Below, piece by piece: positions 11,669 through 22,994 of a stretch of 47,744 bases of DNA. Location: NCBI RefSeq assembly GCF_000485595.1, contig NW_014578291.1, positions 6,803-54,546 of the forward strand, in the 5' to 3' direction. The notes under the pieces were generated by a model, which did no database searches, was not told the origin of the DNA, and saw only the letters and a program-made list of their open reading frames with translations. The position numbers and the translations under genes were made by a program. The number at the start of each line of letters is the position of its first letter. Within the stretch, counting starts at the first letter, position 1. Source of the DNA: Priapulus caudatus. Taxonomy: Eukaryota; Priapulida; Priapulimorpha; Priapulimorphida; Priapulidae.

Positions 11669-11825
11669 CGCACGCACGACCACACTACACAATCTCATCT
11701 CTCCCTCTCTCTCTCTCTCGTCTTCTTCTCTCTCATCTCTCTCATCGATCTCTCTCTCCTCTTTCTCTCTCTCTCTCTTCCAATCTCTCGTCTCTCTCTC
11801 CTCTGGTCCTCTCTCTCTCTGCGAC
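11575..11825. repeat. CA and CT microsatellites (right arm)
   Basis: A CT tract, then a near-pure (CA)n run (about 11615-11662), then CT-rich sequence with CATCTCTC variants. Mirror partner of 6570-6860. Overlapping Thr/His and Cys/Val ORFs are repeat artefacts. Confidence 0.9.
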
Positions 11826-12289
11826 ACTGGCATGCAACAGCTATATATCATCGCATCATATAATTGATGTTTTGGGTGATTCCCCCCGGAAGTCCTCTCA
11901 CGACATGGAATTACTCTCAACCTATATCACAGTTAATGTCGCTAAATGTCTCGCACCGCCAAGCAGCGTTCGTGCTTCGCAAACGACGCACTGACACTCC
12001 ACCTTACTCCGAGATACTTCCGGTCCCCACCCAAGGGAAAACCAGACTACTGTCAGACCGAGCAGATACCCAGGCATATTCGTGTCGACGGATGCGTTCA
12101 AGCAATATAAACCAATAACCCGCGGTCCGTAGAGATTTTAGGCTCTTAGGCCTCTGCTAATTACGACCAATCACCATAAGCGAAACATGCAATGTAATTC
12201 GACATGAAAGTTTTATCACCGACGCCGCATGTATGTCATAGCTGCATGGGTGTTACTATTGCACCACAATAAATGTAAGTGCACCCGCA

Positions 12290-13085
12290 CACTCCCTCAC
12301 TTCCCTCCTGCACTCACACACCTCACACACTCACTCACTCAACTCTACTCACACACTCACCACTGACAGCCCACTCACTCACTCAGCTCAACGCAACGTC
12401 ACTCACTCACTCACTCACACACTCACTCACTCACCATCACGCTCACCCTCACGTCACGAATCACCCACTCACTCACTCCCACTCACGTCACTCACTCACC
12501 TGTCACAGTCCCCTCACTCAACTCACTGGCCTCCCTCCAGCTCACATCACTCAACTACTTGACGCTCACTCACTCACGTCACGACTCACTCACTCACTCA
12601 CTCCACTCACTCACCATCACTCAGCTCACTCACTCACTCACATTCACTTCACACTCCACCTCACTGCACTCATCACTTCGATGGGCGCATCAACTACGAA
12701 TCCCACTGCCACTCACTCCACTCAACTCGACCTGCACATACACGTCCCTCCACGTCACAATCACTCACTCCCTCTCACTCACTCACTCTACCTCTCTTCT
12801 CACTCACTTCCCACTCACTCACAATCACCTCAGCTCACTACCACTCACCTCACTCACGATCACGGCTCGAGTCACTCACTCCACTCACACAGTCACTCAC
12901 TCACTCACTCACTTCACATCACCCCTCCCACTTCACTCACTCACGTGATTCGAAATCTTTTAAACTCACTCACTCACTCACTCACTCACTCACTCACTCA
13001 CTCACTCACTCACTCACTCACTCACTCACTCACTCACTTACTCAACCCAACCCATCTCATCTCGCCTCACTCTCGCTCTCTCGCG
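12290..13085. repeat. TCACTCAC minisatellite, right arm
   Basis: Mirror partner of 4862-5632. Its inner end is irregular, with variants such as TCACGTCACTCAC. The part at 12964-13042 is an almost pure (CACT)n run, longer than any pure run in the left arm. Its ORFs are low-complexity and not supported as genes. Confidence 0.95.
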
Positions 13086-13751
13086 CGCTCTCACGTTTAA
13101 ATATTTATTAGCTGAATATCCTGAAAAGTATGCTTTTAGTGCTCCTATCAATTAATTTTATGCATAGAAAATACAATTTCGCAAACACATACAATGTTTA
13201 TGGTAATATTGTCAATTTAATTGAACCATTAAATATTCACGTATGTAATTTCGCGTACACTGCTTAGACTTCCGCGCGATTTCACACTGCGACAATACTT
13301 CGCGCGCATGGCGTATTACAGCCGCAGACCTGACGCAACGCGCCTTGCAACCGGATCACGCGCCAATCTCATCGTCCCCCTTAAACAACACTTCTCTCCC
13401 ATTAGACGCAGCACGTCTTATGCGTGTTAGATTTATTTACTAGAAGTTGTCGTTGGTCGCTGTCCGCGTCGCCGACGTACGTACAGACGGCAGCATTATA
13501 GAAGGCTCGCGCGTAATTAAGGAAAAACAATTACTAGCCAGCGCGGGTTTTTTGGCGAGTAGGATCCGCCAGGTGGCGTGTCTGCTTGATATACGAGCTC
13601 TACTCCACACAGAGGGCGTGCGCATGAGCAATGACGTCGCTCTCCTACTTACTAGCGGTGACCACAACTCTCATTGATGACCACATTTCCCACCGATGAC
13701 ATCATCATCAGTAACAACCTTTGTGACTTTCGCGTTTGGTAAGGCCACATG

Positions 13752-14033
13752 CAGGCACTTGGAGCGTTTCAATAATATATATAATGCTAAATAAATACGA
13801 AATCTATTTACTACCAAAGTCTTCATTAATGTTTCTCTACTATATTTATGTGGCTGTGTGCGGCAGCTTGCGTACGGTGTACATGTTTGTTGCAGAGGAG
13901 CATTTGCACGGCATTTACAGGAAATTGTCGGCAATAATAGGCGAAAGAGAGTAGAGAAACATTAATACTTTGGTAGTAAATAGATTTCGTATTTATTTAG
14001 CATGCTATTTTATTGAAACGCTCTAAGTGCCTG
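13752..14033. mobile_element. CAGGC-ended MITE, full copy (right arm)
   Basis: Mirror copy of 3893-4180 with both inverted ends. Left end CAGGCACTTGGAGCGTTTCA; right end, reverse complemented, CAGGCACTTAGAGCGTTTCA. Flanking sequence GGCCTTACC-like on one side (as complement) and GCGTTACCC on the other suggests an imperfect target duplication. Non-coding. Confidence 0.8.
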
Positions 14034-14552
14034 TGGGTAACGCTACTCTCTTTTTACGTTAATTCTTCTCATTTTTACGTTAATTACATAATTTCATTAC
14101 GTTATTTTTAAAGGAAACGAAAGCGCGCGCGCATCAGGTGTGAGCTTAGACTGATCCCGGCAGTCTACGTGGCTGAGCACCCACAGAAGATTTCCGTATA
14201 CCACATTCCCATGTGGTCCACGAATGTAATTCTCATCGTATAAGCTTTGATTCGCATAAGATTGAGCCCATAACGATTCCCGAACAACTCTCGGGGTCGG
14301 TCAAGTACGAGGCTATAGCTATTCACGGGCCAGCTAACGGTAACAACGTCGGCAGCTGCCGTGAATGTCGCACTACGTGTTGAGAATCGGCCTACTCGAC
14401 CTCCGTCGCCCCGCCGCCGGCGGCATATTAGCACGCCATGTTAGCGTAGCTTAAACAGTCCGCTGGGACATCAGTGACTTAGCTGTGTGTGTGTTTGCGC
14501 CGAAGTGTCACTGGATGCTGCAGACCCACGTCGGCTTGGCAACGCCGGCCGC

Positions 14553-14594
14553 GATCACGTGACGGCGATCACGTGACGGCGATCACGTGACGGC
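14553..14594 (+). repeat. Three tandem copies of a 14 bp unit containing CACGTG
   Basis: GATCACGTGACGGC is repeated three times (14553-14566, 14567-14580, 14581-14594). The matching place in the left arm (about 3315-3340) has a single copy, GCCGTCACGGTGATC, in which an extra G breaks the CACGTG core. CACGTG is the E-box recognised by many bHLH factors; a regulatory role is only a possibility. Confidence 0.9.
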
Positions 14595-15404
14595 GAATCT
14601 ATAGAAATGCATATGCTGTTGTTGCTGGTTTTTAATATTCGCCGAGAGAAAAGATGGAAACCGAAAAACTGCGTTTAATCAACGTCCGCGCGGGCGTGTG
14701 TGCATCGCGATGATACCGCAGCTCTATAGCGCTGTTTGCATTTCACGTTGACTTTAGTCGGAATCGTGGTCGCCGGAGCGGGAAATTCGGTTTATTGCAC
14801 GCTGGGGGAGTCACGCGTGATTGTGAAGAGAGACAATCAACTAATGCAGCGAGACACTTGAGAACCAGCGTGTGTGCACACGCGCCTGCTGCTGGCTGAA
14901 GAACACCTATCGTTCATTAGGTCACACTAGAACCACTAGCACACGTATGGTAGCGGAGGTCAGTGCTGTAGGTATAGAAGCCAAAACAGCCAGATATCTA
15001 CATTCACACATGTTGCCAAGTGCATTGTTGCACACTGTGCTGATATGTGTGAGCATAGCGGCGTGCATTGTGCCCTGTTTTACGAGCAGACAAAGATGTT
15101 GCGGATAACTATTATAGTGACACGTAAAAAACATATATACGCCAAGCAATTTCTTGGACAGGATTAAATTTTTCCCAAGGGATTTTAGCAGTAAAACGAT
15201 ATTAGTTATACTAGGAAATGCGAAACAAAGAGAAGCGATGGCGCTCCCGCGAAGGCGGTTTAGGGTTCGTAACACAGAATGACGCTCGATGAAACGTAAC
15301 TTTTAGCTAAATTCAACCAGATCGCTTATTTCGAGAGAAGGCAACGCTGTCGTCAAGAGCTAAGAGCTAAAGAGCTGTTCTGTTTAGTGACGAATACTCT
15401 ATAT

Positions 15405-15405
15405 C

Positions 15406-15446
<41 letters not shown>
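15405..15446. repeat. AT dinucleotide microsatellite (right arm)
   Basis: Almost pure TA repeat, the expanded partner of the shorter tract at 2441-2471 in the left arm. Confidence 0.85.
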
Positions 15447-15448
<2 letters not shown>

Positions 15449-15760
15449 TGACCGGCTGACGACAGCCGCTGAGAACACCATGTTTAATAGCCGAAGATAT
15501 GTTCAAAATAAAATTTTTAAATAATCTGCGGTAATACAGACCCCGACTATTACGAAAACATTTACAGCAACGCAAGATCTTTGACAGCTCTATACCTCAG
15601 CAGTTAATGATTGTAAGTTAGACATGAGCGATCCCTCTACCTTAAACAGCGGAGAGTAGATGCCATGCATTTCGCAATTTAATCCGAACTTAAAATCTAC
15701 TCTTAACTGCATTAAATTAGAAGACTATTAAAACGTATTATGACAAAGCATACGTACACA

Positions 15761-16225
15761 TTAAAGTAGGGGCACACTGAGCGTCCATTTTTTCGCCCGA
15801 CGCGGCGATTTTAAAATCGCTGCGGCAATCTCGCCCGTGTGCCCGTTCAACCCGTCGACGGCCGATTTCGTACGCCGTAGCGAATCGCCCGTATCAAAAA
15901 TGTTTAGATATTTTTTCGGCCGATTTACTTTTACGCTCCGGCGATTAGTATTACTGGGCAAATTCGCGTGATCGTCGTGGCCCAGTGTCCGGACGTAATT
16001 TTGTCGAGCGATCGATTTTTTTAAACCAATCGACGTGTTTTGTTGACTATCATATGATGGCATCCATGTGGATCATGTGTGATTCCGTCGATGGCGTAGC
16101 GCGTACGTCTCACAAAATTCGCTTACACGTGTGCCCCTTCGTGATCGCGCGTAATAATTCGCTGGCGATTTTAATCGTCGCGATCGGGCCGACAAAAATA
16201 CGGTCTGCGTGTGCCCCCAGTTTAA
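15761..16225. mobile_element. TTAA-flanked MITE (right-arm copy)
   Basis: Mirror copy of 1676-2129. TTAA flanks are again intact at 15761-15764 and 16222-16225. Termini read GTAGGGGCACACTGAGCG on the left and, reverse complemented, CTGGGGGCACACGCAG on the right. Having TTAA preserved in both arms supports calling the element boundaries correctly. No coding sequence. Confidence 0.75.
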
Positions 16226-16372
16226 AAACTGATGTGGCCTAAAACGAACTTAAATTTAAACTAAACATTGAATCAGGAGTGAATTGAAAAGCTTATGGGT
16301 TTTTCGTCTTTATATACACTATGACTGTGACTTACATGACTATACACTAGTAGCGCTGAGATGGGTGTTCTT

Positions 16373-16706
16373 CCCCAGGGTACTCGCGGAACGGTAGTCC
16401 CTGGGTACGGTCCGGTATCAGCCCGGAACGTACCTCTGGTACCGAGTGCATCATAAATCAACCAGTCGATTTCATATGTCACTGGTACTATCTAATGTGC
16501 GCGGACCGTAAACCTCGCCTACTCCCAACCTTAACGAGTCTAGGGAGTCCGCCTACGCCTCCTCCAACCCTAAGCCCTAACGCCTATATATGAACCCTAA
16601 ACATATCAGATAGAAGTTATAACCAGGTACGACCGACGGTCCCGGCGTACGTTCGTGATAACGGACCGTACCCGAGGGTACGTTCCGGCAAGTTTCCCGC
16701 TGGGGG
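16373..16706. mobile_element. CAGGG-ended TIR element (right-arm copy)
   Basis: Mirror copy of the element at 1231-1540. It starts CCCCAGGGTACTCGCGG and ends in the complement of CCCCCAGCGGGAAAC, with the shared inner motif CTGGGTACGGTCCGG at both ends. It differs from the left-arm copy by many small indels. Non-coding. Confidence 0.6.
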
Positions 16707-17792
16707 ACATAGACCCTATGAGCGTAATGCGCCTGGGTGAACGCAAGCATTCTGATGTAAATAAAGAGAACTACCGTGTTAGAAATCACACATACTAATA
16801 TACAGGGAATGTTAGAATTCGAACATGCACTCGCGTGCAATATAGCTAAAAAAATCCTTATGGCAAAAATAAAATCGGAAGAATTCTGTAGACGGTCTGA
16901 TTTTCAATTGTAAAAGCAGATCGGGTTAGCATGGTTGAATGCATACTCCAATCTACCGACGAAGCAACTGTTAACTAACCACATGATTTGGAATTCGATT
17001 TACCGTGATTTTACTTACATAAATTACCTAGCGACGCATCAATAACGTATATATATATACATTATTTCCCCTGGCCAAAGAGGTCTGCATGTGAGGTGGT
17101 AAATGTTTTTTGTGATGTGTTTGTGCGTTTCGAGGTCCTAGCAAAGCGAGCAGTACAGGTGCTGGCCAAGCTAGGAGGCATGCTTCCCCGGGAATTAAAA
17201 AAAAAGGTGCAATTTGGTGCATTCTAAGCTATTCTGAACACATTGTATGAGACTATTGAATCTCTTTTTCAAGTTGTCAAAAGTTTCGTCAGCGAGGCGG
17301 TGTTTTAGACAAATTTCTGTGTGGCGGCTGAGAATTTGAGCGAGGCGGCCTTCCTCGCTCGTGTCAATGCAGGGAAAACACTCAACACTGTATAATATAT
17401 ATATACATATATATAAACCAACGAATTCCCTTTCTAAATTGGTATACGGTGCTATACCTACATCACAGTTACACACAACACTGGGTATTAGAAATACCAT
17501 CGCACAAGCGAGTCGCCTTCTCTAATATATATCAGGGGGGTGTGTGTGGCGTGCGTGCGTGGGCGCGCGTTTGTGTATAGTATAAATTCAACAAAATTGT
17601 TAATTAACAACATTGCAAAAGACATTGCGTGATTACAAAAGGTTGCATGTACCGGGCTACTTGCTGAAGGCATGATCTTGTTAGATCATATTCCTAGTGG
17701 TATACTGGCAGTCTACCACAGCTCAAGCTATCAGACTATACGATGAAATTGCGAGTTTTAACAAGGATTAATTGCCTCGCTATATTGATTAG

Positions 17793-18148
17793 CAGTGTAA
17801 TTGGCAATAAATTCAATATCGCATTTACCTTTGAATGGGCCACAGCTGCTGCTTTTATCTATAAAACATATCAACCACAATCGTTGGAAGATCAGTGTTC
17901 CTATGCTTTCATTAGTCTTATCGATTACTTCATTCATTCATTAGTCTTATCGATGCTTTCATTACTATTATCGATTACTATTATCTACCAAATCGTTAAA
18001 AAGTCGCGATTACGAACTTATATCCAATAAATGTTGGAGTACCGCGCAAAACCTTGCAACTAATTGCCAACTCGAATAACCTGAACCAGCATTAAACTAA
18101 ATGTTTTAATTCAACGCAAATGAACTACATACACACTAATACTACAAA
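17793..18148. other. AT-rich DNA with short tandem duplication, no gene seen
   Basis: Beyond the visible end of the right arm. CTTTCATTAGTCTTATCGATTA-like units are repeated about three times at 17905-17985. A 95-codon plus-strand ORF starts inside the arm (17743) and ends at 18030. Its protein is hydrophobic and partly built from the tandem repeat; I see no family resemblance and do not call it. Confidence 0.6.
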
Positions 18149-19832
18149 CATATGGGTGCTTCTGAGCTATTGAGTAATATTTTTGTGACAACATCTTTCA
18201 AAATAAAGATGCATGTATTCTGTACTGTATAGGCCCTGATTATAGATGATGTATTACAATTTTATAAAAGCTACGTTAGAAGATAGTTTTGAATGCATTA
18301 TATATAAAAATTCAGATTTTGTATGAGTTACTTTGAAAGTTACGAACGTTACTCAACATGCTTTGACAAAGTTTTGAAATAAAAATACAAGGGCTAAATT
18401 AAGGATAAATGTGAATTTACAACAAGTTAGATGCGTGCTGTGTGCCTATAATGATCATTTCTCAGAAATTATCATTTTGAACAGAATACATTAAATTGTT
18501 AGTGTTACGAACGTTACTAAAATTTGTTGAATTCACAATTCTATATATACAAAGTATTGTAGATTTCTAAAACTGTGAAAGCATTGCAAGCATTGTATTA
18601 CAATGTGAGCTACACTATGTGTACTTTTAACATGTTTGTTGGAAGGTATATGCCACAATTTTCGACAATATAGTAATCCGGACGTTACCATTAACAAATT
18701 GACAATTCTTGTGTAACTTCCGACTATAAACTTCAAAATTAAGTTATTTACAATCAAACAAGGACACATTTGATGGCAGAATTAGAAGGAAACCTACTTG
18801 TGAACACGATTATCAATTATACATACAAAGAGGGAAAGTATTTGCTACATAATTTGCGTTGCAATCCTGATACGGACGTGACTTTGACTTTGACATACCC
18901 ATAACAAATTGTGATCAAATGTCAATAGTAACGTCCGAGCGTATTTATGTCAATATCTGAACATTCTCCACTTGAATGATCGATATTTATATGTTTAATG
19001 TCTGCATGCACAATAACATGGATATTGGACATGATATAATTTTCCATGCACATGTATTTAAAGATTTTGTTGAAAATAATATCGTCCGAACGTCACGGAC
19101 GTTACTCAGGAAATATTTGAGAGACAGCCATTTGTCTCTATTTTCAACTTTCTCCGATGCATCTGACACAAATCCCTGATGTTACTTTCTGTGGAATGTT
19201 CCACTTTAACTGTGTGTAGGGGTGTTATGCCAACAGCATGTCTAGATTTTATTTTTTACATCAAAGTTATGGACGTTATATTTGATGTGTAATCGCATTC
19301 TTTGAGAAAAAAGAGTAGTGGTCATGAAGATAAGACATTCAATGTATGTATTAATGATACTTCCAAGGTTATACTGTATTTGTGTGGGTTTTAAATTTTA
19401 GTGCAAAATGTAAGTGTTTTTTTGACAGACAGGTAACGTCCGTGTCTACTAAATTCAAAAGAAGATAAAACATTAAAAAATAATATATTTTAAGGGTTTC
19501 TTTGTTTCATCAAACCAATTTATGTCCTTTCTAACTATATCTAAGACATTATAATGGAGGGGAATAAAATTTAAATATTTTTACAACATGTTAAGCATGC
19601 AAAAATGACACGTCACAAAATGTCACGAGAAAACATTGACATTTTCCACTAAAACATGTATAAAATATGTATTCCATGACAAATTCTGGTCAAAACTATT
19701 GTTTTTATCTCTGCAGCTTAAAATTGAAACTCTACTACATTCATAATTTGTTATAAACAGATATATGGAAAAATATGTCCCAAAAAGTCACGGACGTTAT
19801 TAATTACTCAATAGCTCAGAAGCACCCATATG
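18149..19832. mobile_element. 1.7 kb element with perfect 30 bp terminal inverted repeats
   Basis: 18149-18178 and 19803-19832 are exact reverse complements over 30 bp (starting CATATGGGTGCTTCTGAGCT). The AT-rich interior has no credible ORF. It carries at least nine copies of a GGACGTTAC/GAACGTTACT-like motif on either strand, near 18350, 18507, 18684, 18870, 18930, 19092, 19266, 19436 and 19786. Most are about 155-185 bp apart. No clean target duplication is visible (flanks ACTACAAA and TGTTTATG). The structure fits a non-autonomous DNA transposon with subterminal or internal transposase-binding repeats; the superfamily is unknown. Confidence 0.8.
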
Positions 19833-20160
19833 TGTTTATGGCCAACAGGGTCGTAATACTGCGAGCACTGCAGTAGGCAAAGTCCAAATTTTAAATTAAT
19901 GTGCTTTCAGTTAATTAGTGAATTGCCAGAGCTGCCGGGTAATATAGCTGGCACTAAATTATTTAGCCGGTAATTGGCAAAATTCAGTCGTACAGCAGGA
20001 TTGGCGTCACTGACACTGTGCATCTATAAGCAGTCAACAGATAACGACTAGCTAGGCACACTACTACACATGTAATGCTACAAACCTACATCATCACTTA
20101 TCCGTCAACAATGTAAATGTGTTGGGATATCTAATATATGTTGGAATCTCTTACATATGA
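19833..20160. other. Intergenic, nothing recognised
   Basis: Ordinary AT-rich sequence. No credible ORF, RNA gene or repeat was identified. Confidence 0.5.
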
Positions 20161-20167
20161 TATATAA

Positions 20168-20233
20168 TATCAAGAACGTATTAAAAATTCTTAAAAAAAA
20201 TCTTAAACATTCTCAATACGCTCTTGATAAGAC
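20168..20233. repeat. Short inverted repeat
   Basis: TATCAAGAACGTATT at the left pairs with AATACGCTCTTGATA at the right, with A/T-rich arms between. This is a small hairpin MITE-like structure. A related end, ATCAAGAGCGTATTAAGTAT, begins the minisatellite at 38430. Confidence 0.6.
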
Positions 20234-20411
20234 TACACTACTTGATAATTGATAATGATTGACGCTACTTGATAATTCTCTCAAAATTGTCATTATGAAC
20301 CCCTGATAATAATTTATATGTGCTATATATAGTATGTTATATGCTATATGATATATTATATATGATTAGAAGTGAATAAAAACTAATATTTCTGTTCACT
20401 CCGAATACGAT

Positions 20412-20641
20412 ACGTAATATCAGGAGTAAGATAATATAGAATTCTAGTGATTAATTATAGAGCTCACAATGATACATCATATAATATAGGATCATATGCC
20501 TAATTGCTATTCATAGAATAATAATATTATATAAGTATGATGCAGTTGCATTAGTTTATAAATGTGACAGCGTATTAACAACGTATTGCATGTCATATAG
20601 GTGATAAAGTATAGATTCTATATTATCTTACTCCTGGTAAT
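20412..20641. mobile_element. AT-rich MITE with ATCAGGAGTAAGATAATAT ends
   Basis: The left end ATCAGGAGTAAGATAATAT and the right end ATATTATCTTACTCCTGGT are inverted over about 30 bp (into TAGAATCTA). The element is about 230 bp, AT-rich and non-coding. It shares the AGGAGT end with the smaller hairpins at 27480-27535, 30957-31020, 31719-31763 and 45500-45556. Confidence 0.6.
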
Positions 20642-21599
20642 ATGGTAATTACGTGCTAAACCGTTATGCGCGCATGCGCAGAATGTTCACCGGGTCCGGC
20701 ATTTGGATCCACGGATAACGGATGCACCAGAACTCCAGTGTCCTCGTAAACCGTTCCAAATTGCAAGCAACGCTATCTAAGTTCTAAAATTAGGAATTAT
20801 ATGATGATTTTGATAAATGAGCATGCTAAACTTTTACTGTGACGCAAAAGACGGTGACGGTGACGCAAAATACCATTTACTAATGATTTTTGTAACCGCT
20901 TTTTGTCACTTCGAAATAACTCACTCGAAAATTACTGAATCGGTGAATAAAAGTGCAAGCACTGCAGAACGTCTTTGACATTTAGATACGCCGTTTAACT
21001 CCGCTACCTGCAATACAGCCTATTACGCAGTCTGTGTCGTCGTGACTGCAGAATTTACCTTTAGTTCAGCATTTTCTTCTCGATTGCGTTCGCCTTCCGG
21101 CCATCTGATCCAGACAATTACACTTGCGCTTAGAATTCACTTCGAGGCGCCTGCTACACTTTCCCCTGAGTTTTCCCGAAAGGTTTTTACACTATCATCA
21201 AAAAAGTCCTTCTAACCTCCAAACAAATTTCTCGCGCAGTTTTTTCATGAAAAGCTAAACTTTACTCGAGCCGGTTCACAACAATCCATCAATTTATATT
21301 TGTTTAAAAACGTTTCCTCCACTTTCCACAACTCTTTTTACACAACTTCGCTGATATCAGATTATATAGATATGCAAGGATCTTATAGCAAACCAACATC
21401 CATAAATAATGTACACCCACTTGTTTCATTTCCATGCGAAACTAATTCGTTTAATTACAAAAAACAAACCCCGTGTTTTAGCAGCATCTCACATTATTTT
21501 TAACTCGATTATGGATGTACGAGAAACAGCATAATCGCCATTTCTCTTGAGCACGCGCGAGCCACTGTGCATGTAGGCGTTCTTATGTACGATGCGTAT
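20642..21599. other. Intergenic, nothing recognised
   Basis: A moderately GC-balanced stretch. Short ORFs only, none with family resemblance. A dinucleotide-scale duplication GACGGTGACGGTGACGCAAAA lies near 20850. Confidence 0.5.
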
Positions 21600-22010
21600 T
21601 ACCAAGAGCTAACAATACCTAATACATAATAGGTGTTAATAATAATAATACCTAATATTTAATATAGGCAATAATAATAATAATACCTAATACCTAATAG
21701 GTATTAATAATAACAAAACCTTATCCCTAATAGGTGTTAATAATAATAATACCTAATATCTAATAGGTATTAATAATAATAAAACCTTATACCTAATAGG
21801 TATTAATAATAATAAAACCGTATACCTAATACGTATTAATAATAATAAAACCTAATACCTAATACGTATTAATAATAATAAAACCTTATACCTAATAGGT
21901 ATTAATAATAATAAAACCTAATACCTAATAGGTATTAATAATAATAGCACCTAATAGGTATTAATAATAATAATTAATACCTAATATATAGGTATTATTA
22001 GCTCTTGGTA
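21600..22010. repeat. Minisatellite bounded by inverted repeats
   Basis: About eleven units of roughly 32-34 bp built on AATACCTAATAGGTATT plus AATAATAATAAAACC. Each unit is itself palindromic (ACCTAATAGGT). The array is bounded by TACCAAGAGCTAACAATACC on the left and its near-exact complement, GGTATTATTAGCTCTTGGTA, on the right. This is the architecture of a transposable element with an internal tandem array rather than a free minisatellite. Confidence 0.8.
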
Positions 22011-22772
22011 TTACCAGATGCTATTCGTGAGATGAGCATCAGTAGGTTGAGATCGGCATAGCTGCGAGTGTGATTAATCGGCGGCACTTCATACGATGCG
22101 ATAACACGCAGCCGGTAATAAAAGCACTTATATACATAATAAAAGCGTATAAAGAAGGACATACAAACCTTCTTTATACGCTATTGATACATATATGCAT
22201 ATATATACATGTTGGTTGGTATGCGAGGACGCTACGGACTGCCATGTAAACACCAGCTAATTCGGTGAGTTTTCGACGCTATGATAGCTCAATAAAATTC
22301 ATTATCACAATGCAATGAATGCATACATATATATACTTGTTGTTTACATTGATTAGCTAACCTGTGTGTTTATACTCAGTCTAATTAATGGTTCGCTTCG
22401 TGGTAGATGTTCATCGGGTAACCTAATCTAAGCTTAAACGCCATTTTTGCGAGGATACTTTCAGGATCCTGGCCTCGTGGTTGGTTGGGTGCGTCTTCCT
22501 GCCTGCATGCTGCATGCTGCATGCTGTAACTGTTGCGGAGCCTGATTTACTGCACGCATACCGGCAGAGTCGTCCGTAGGTTATTTTAACTCGCATTATG
22601 TTGACCCTGTTTTTACCTCCCTCCGGTGACGGAAGCCATAAAGCTTCTAGCTGTTCTGAAGCGGAAGCTGATGACGGAACAGCGTTGAGGGGGAGGATCG
22701 GTCTGCAAACACACGTACCAGCTTCATGGCGTTTTACGATACCTGAATTCATGTTGCCGCGCTAGCTTCACG
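22011..22772. other. Intergenic with one strong hairpin
   Basis: No recognised gene. A 109-codon minus-strand ORF (22423-22752) has no family resemblance that I can see. Confidence 0.45.
22144..22182. repeat. Perfect 15 bp hairpin
   Basis: AGCGTATAAAGAAGG and CCTTCTTTATACGCT are exact complements around a 9-base loop (ACATACAAA). It does not match the histone 3' stem-loop. Function unknown. Confidence 0.85.
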
Positions 22773-22780
22773 ATATAGAT

Positions 22781-22986
22781 CAGGGGTTACTTAACTTACT
22801 TACTTTTTATTTAACTTGCGGTACATAGGCCCCTTTTGGGTTCGTGGATGGGCTTCAGGGAGTCCGTGAACCAGGCGCATAAAAAGTACTGTTTATGTGC
22901 TTATGTGCATGTTTCTGGCGAAGGGTCCGTAGCTTTCACCAGATTCTCAAAGGGGTCCATGACTCAAAAAAGGTTAAGACCCACTG
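22781..22986. mobile_element. hAT-type MITE with perfect 8 bp target duplication
   Basis: Starts CAGGGGTTACTTAAC and ends GGTTAAGACCCACTG, short inverted ends of hAT type. ATATAGAT is duplicated exactly on both sides (22773-22780 and 22987-22994), the 8 bp target duplication expected of hAT transposition. The interior carries TTTTGGGTTCGTGG, CCGTGAACCAGGCGCATA and CAAAGGGGTCCATGACTC, shared with 37336-37494. The sequence style resembles the CAGGGGTTCTTAACC hAT-Charlie-type MITEs known from vertebrates. No transposase. Confidence 0.9.
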
Positions 22987-22994
22987 ATATAGAT

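Larger units (their letters stand above)
10296..17792 (-). repeat. Right arm of the giant inverted repeat
   Basis: Reverse-complement partner of 1-8315. The inner end lies in a (TAGA)n tract at about 10296-10330 that pairs with (CTAT)n at about 8290-8315. The outer visible end, near 17792, pairs with base 1 of the window, so the true repeat could continue on both sides. Three differences from the left arm are clear: it lacks the polypyrimidine block of about 500 bp (5998-6497 on the left), it has three copies of a 14 bp unit at 14553-14594 where the left has one, and it has a longer (TA)n tract at about 15417-15446. No recognisable gene lies in it. Confidence 0.93.

Noticed and set aside
17743-18030. 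95-codon hydrophobic ORF at the right-arm edge
   Set aside because: Its second half is encoded by a short tandem duplication (CATTAGTCTTATCGATTA-like), its start lies in the palindrome arm, and no family resemblance is seen.
22144-22182. Histone 3' stem-loop or Rho-independent terminator
   Set aside because: The stem and loop sequence do not fit the histone consensus, there is no histone gene or T-run, and the context is eukaryotic.
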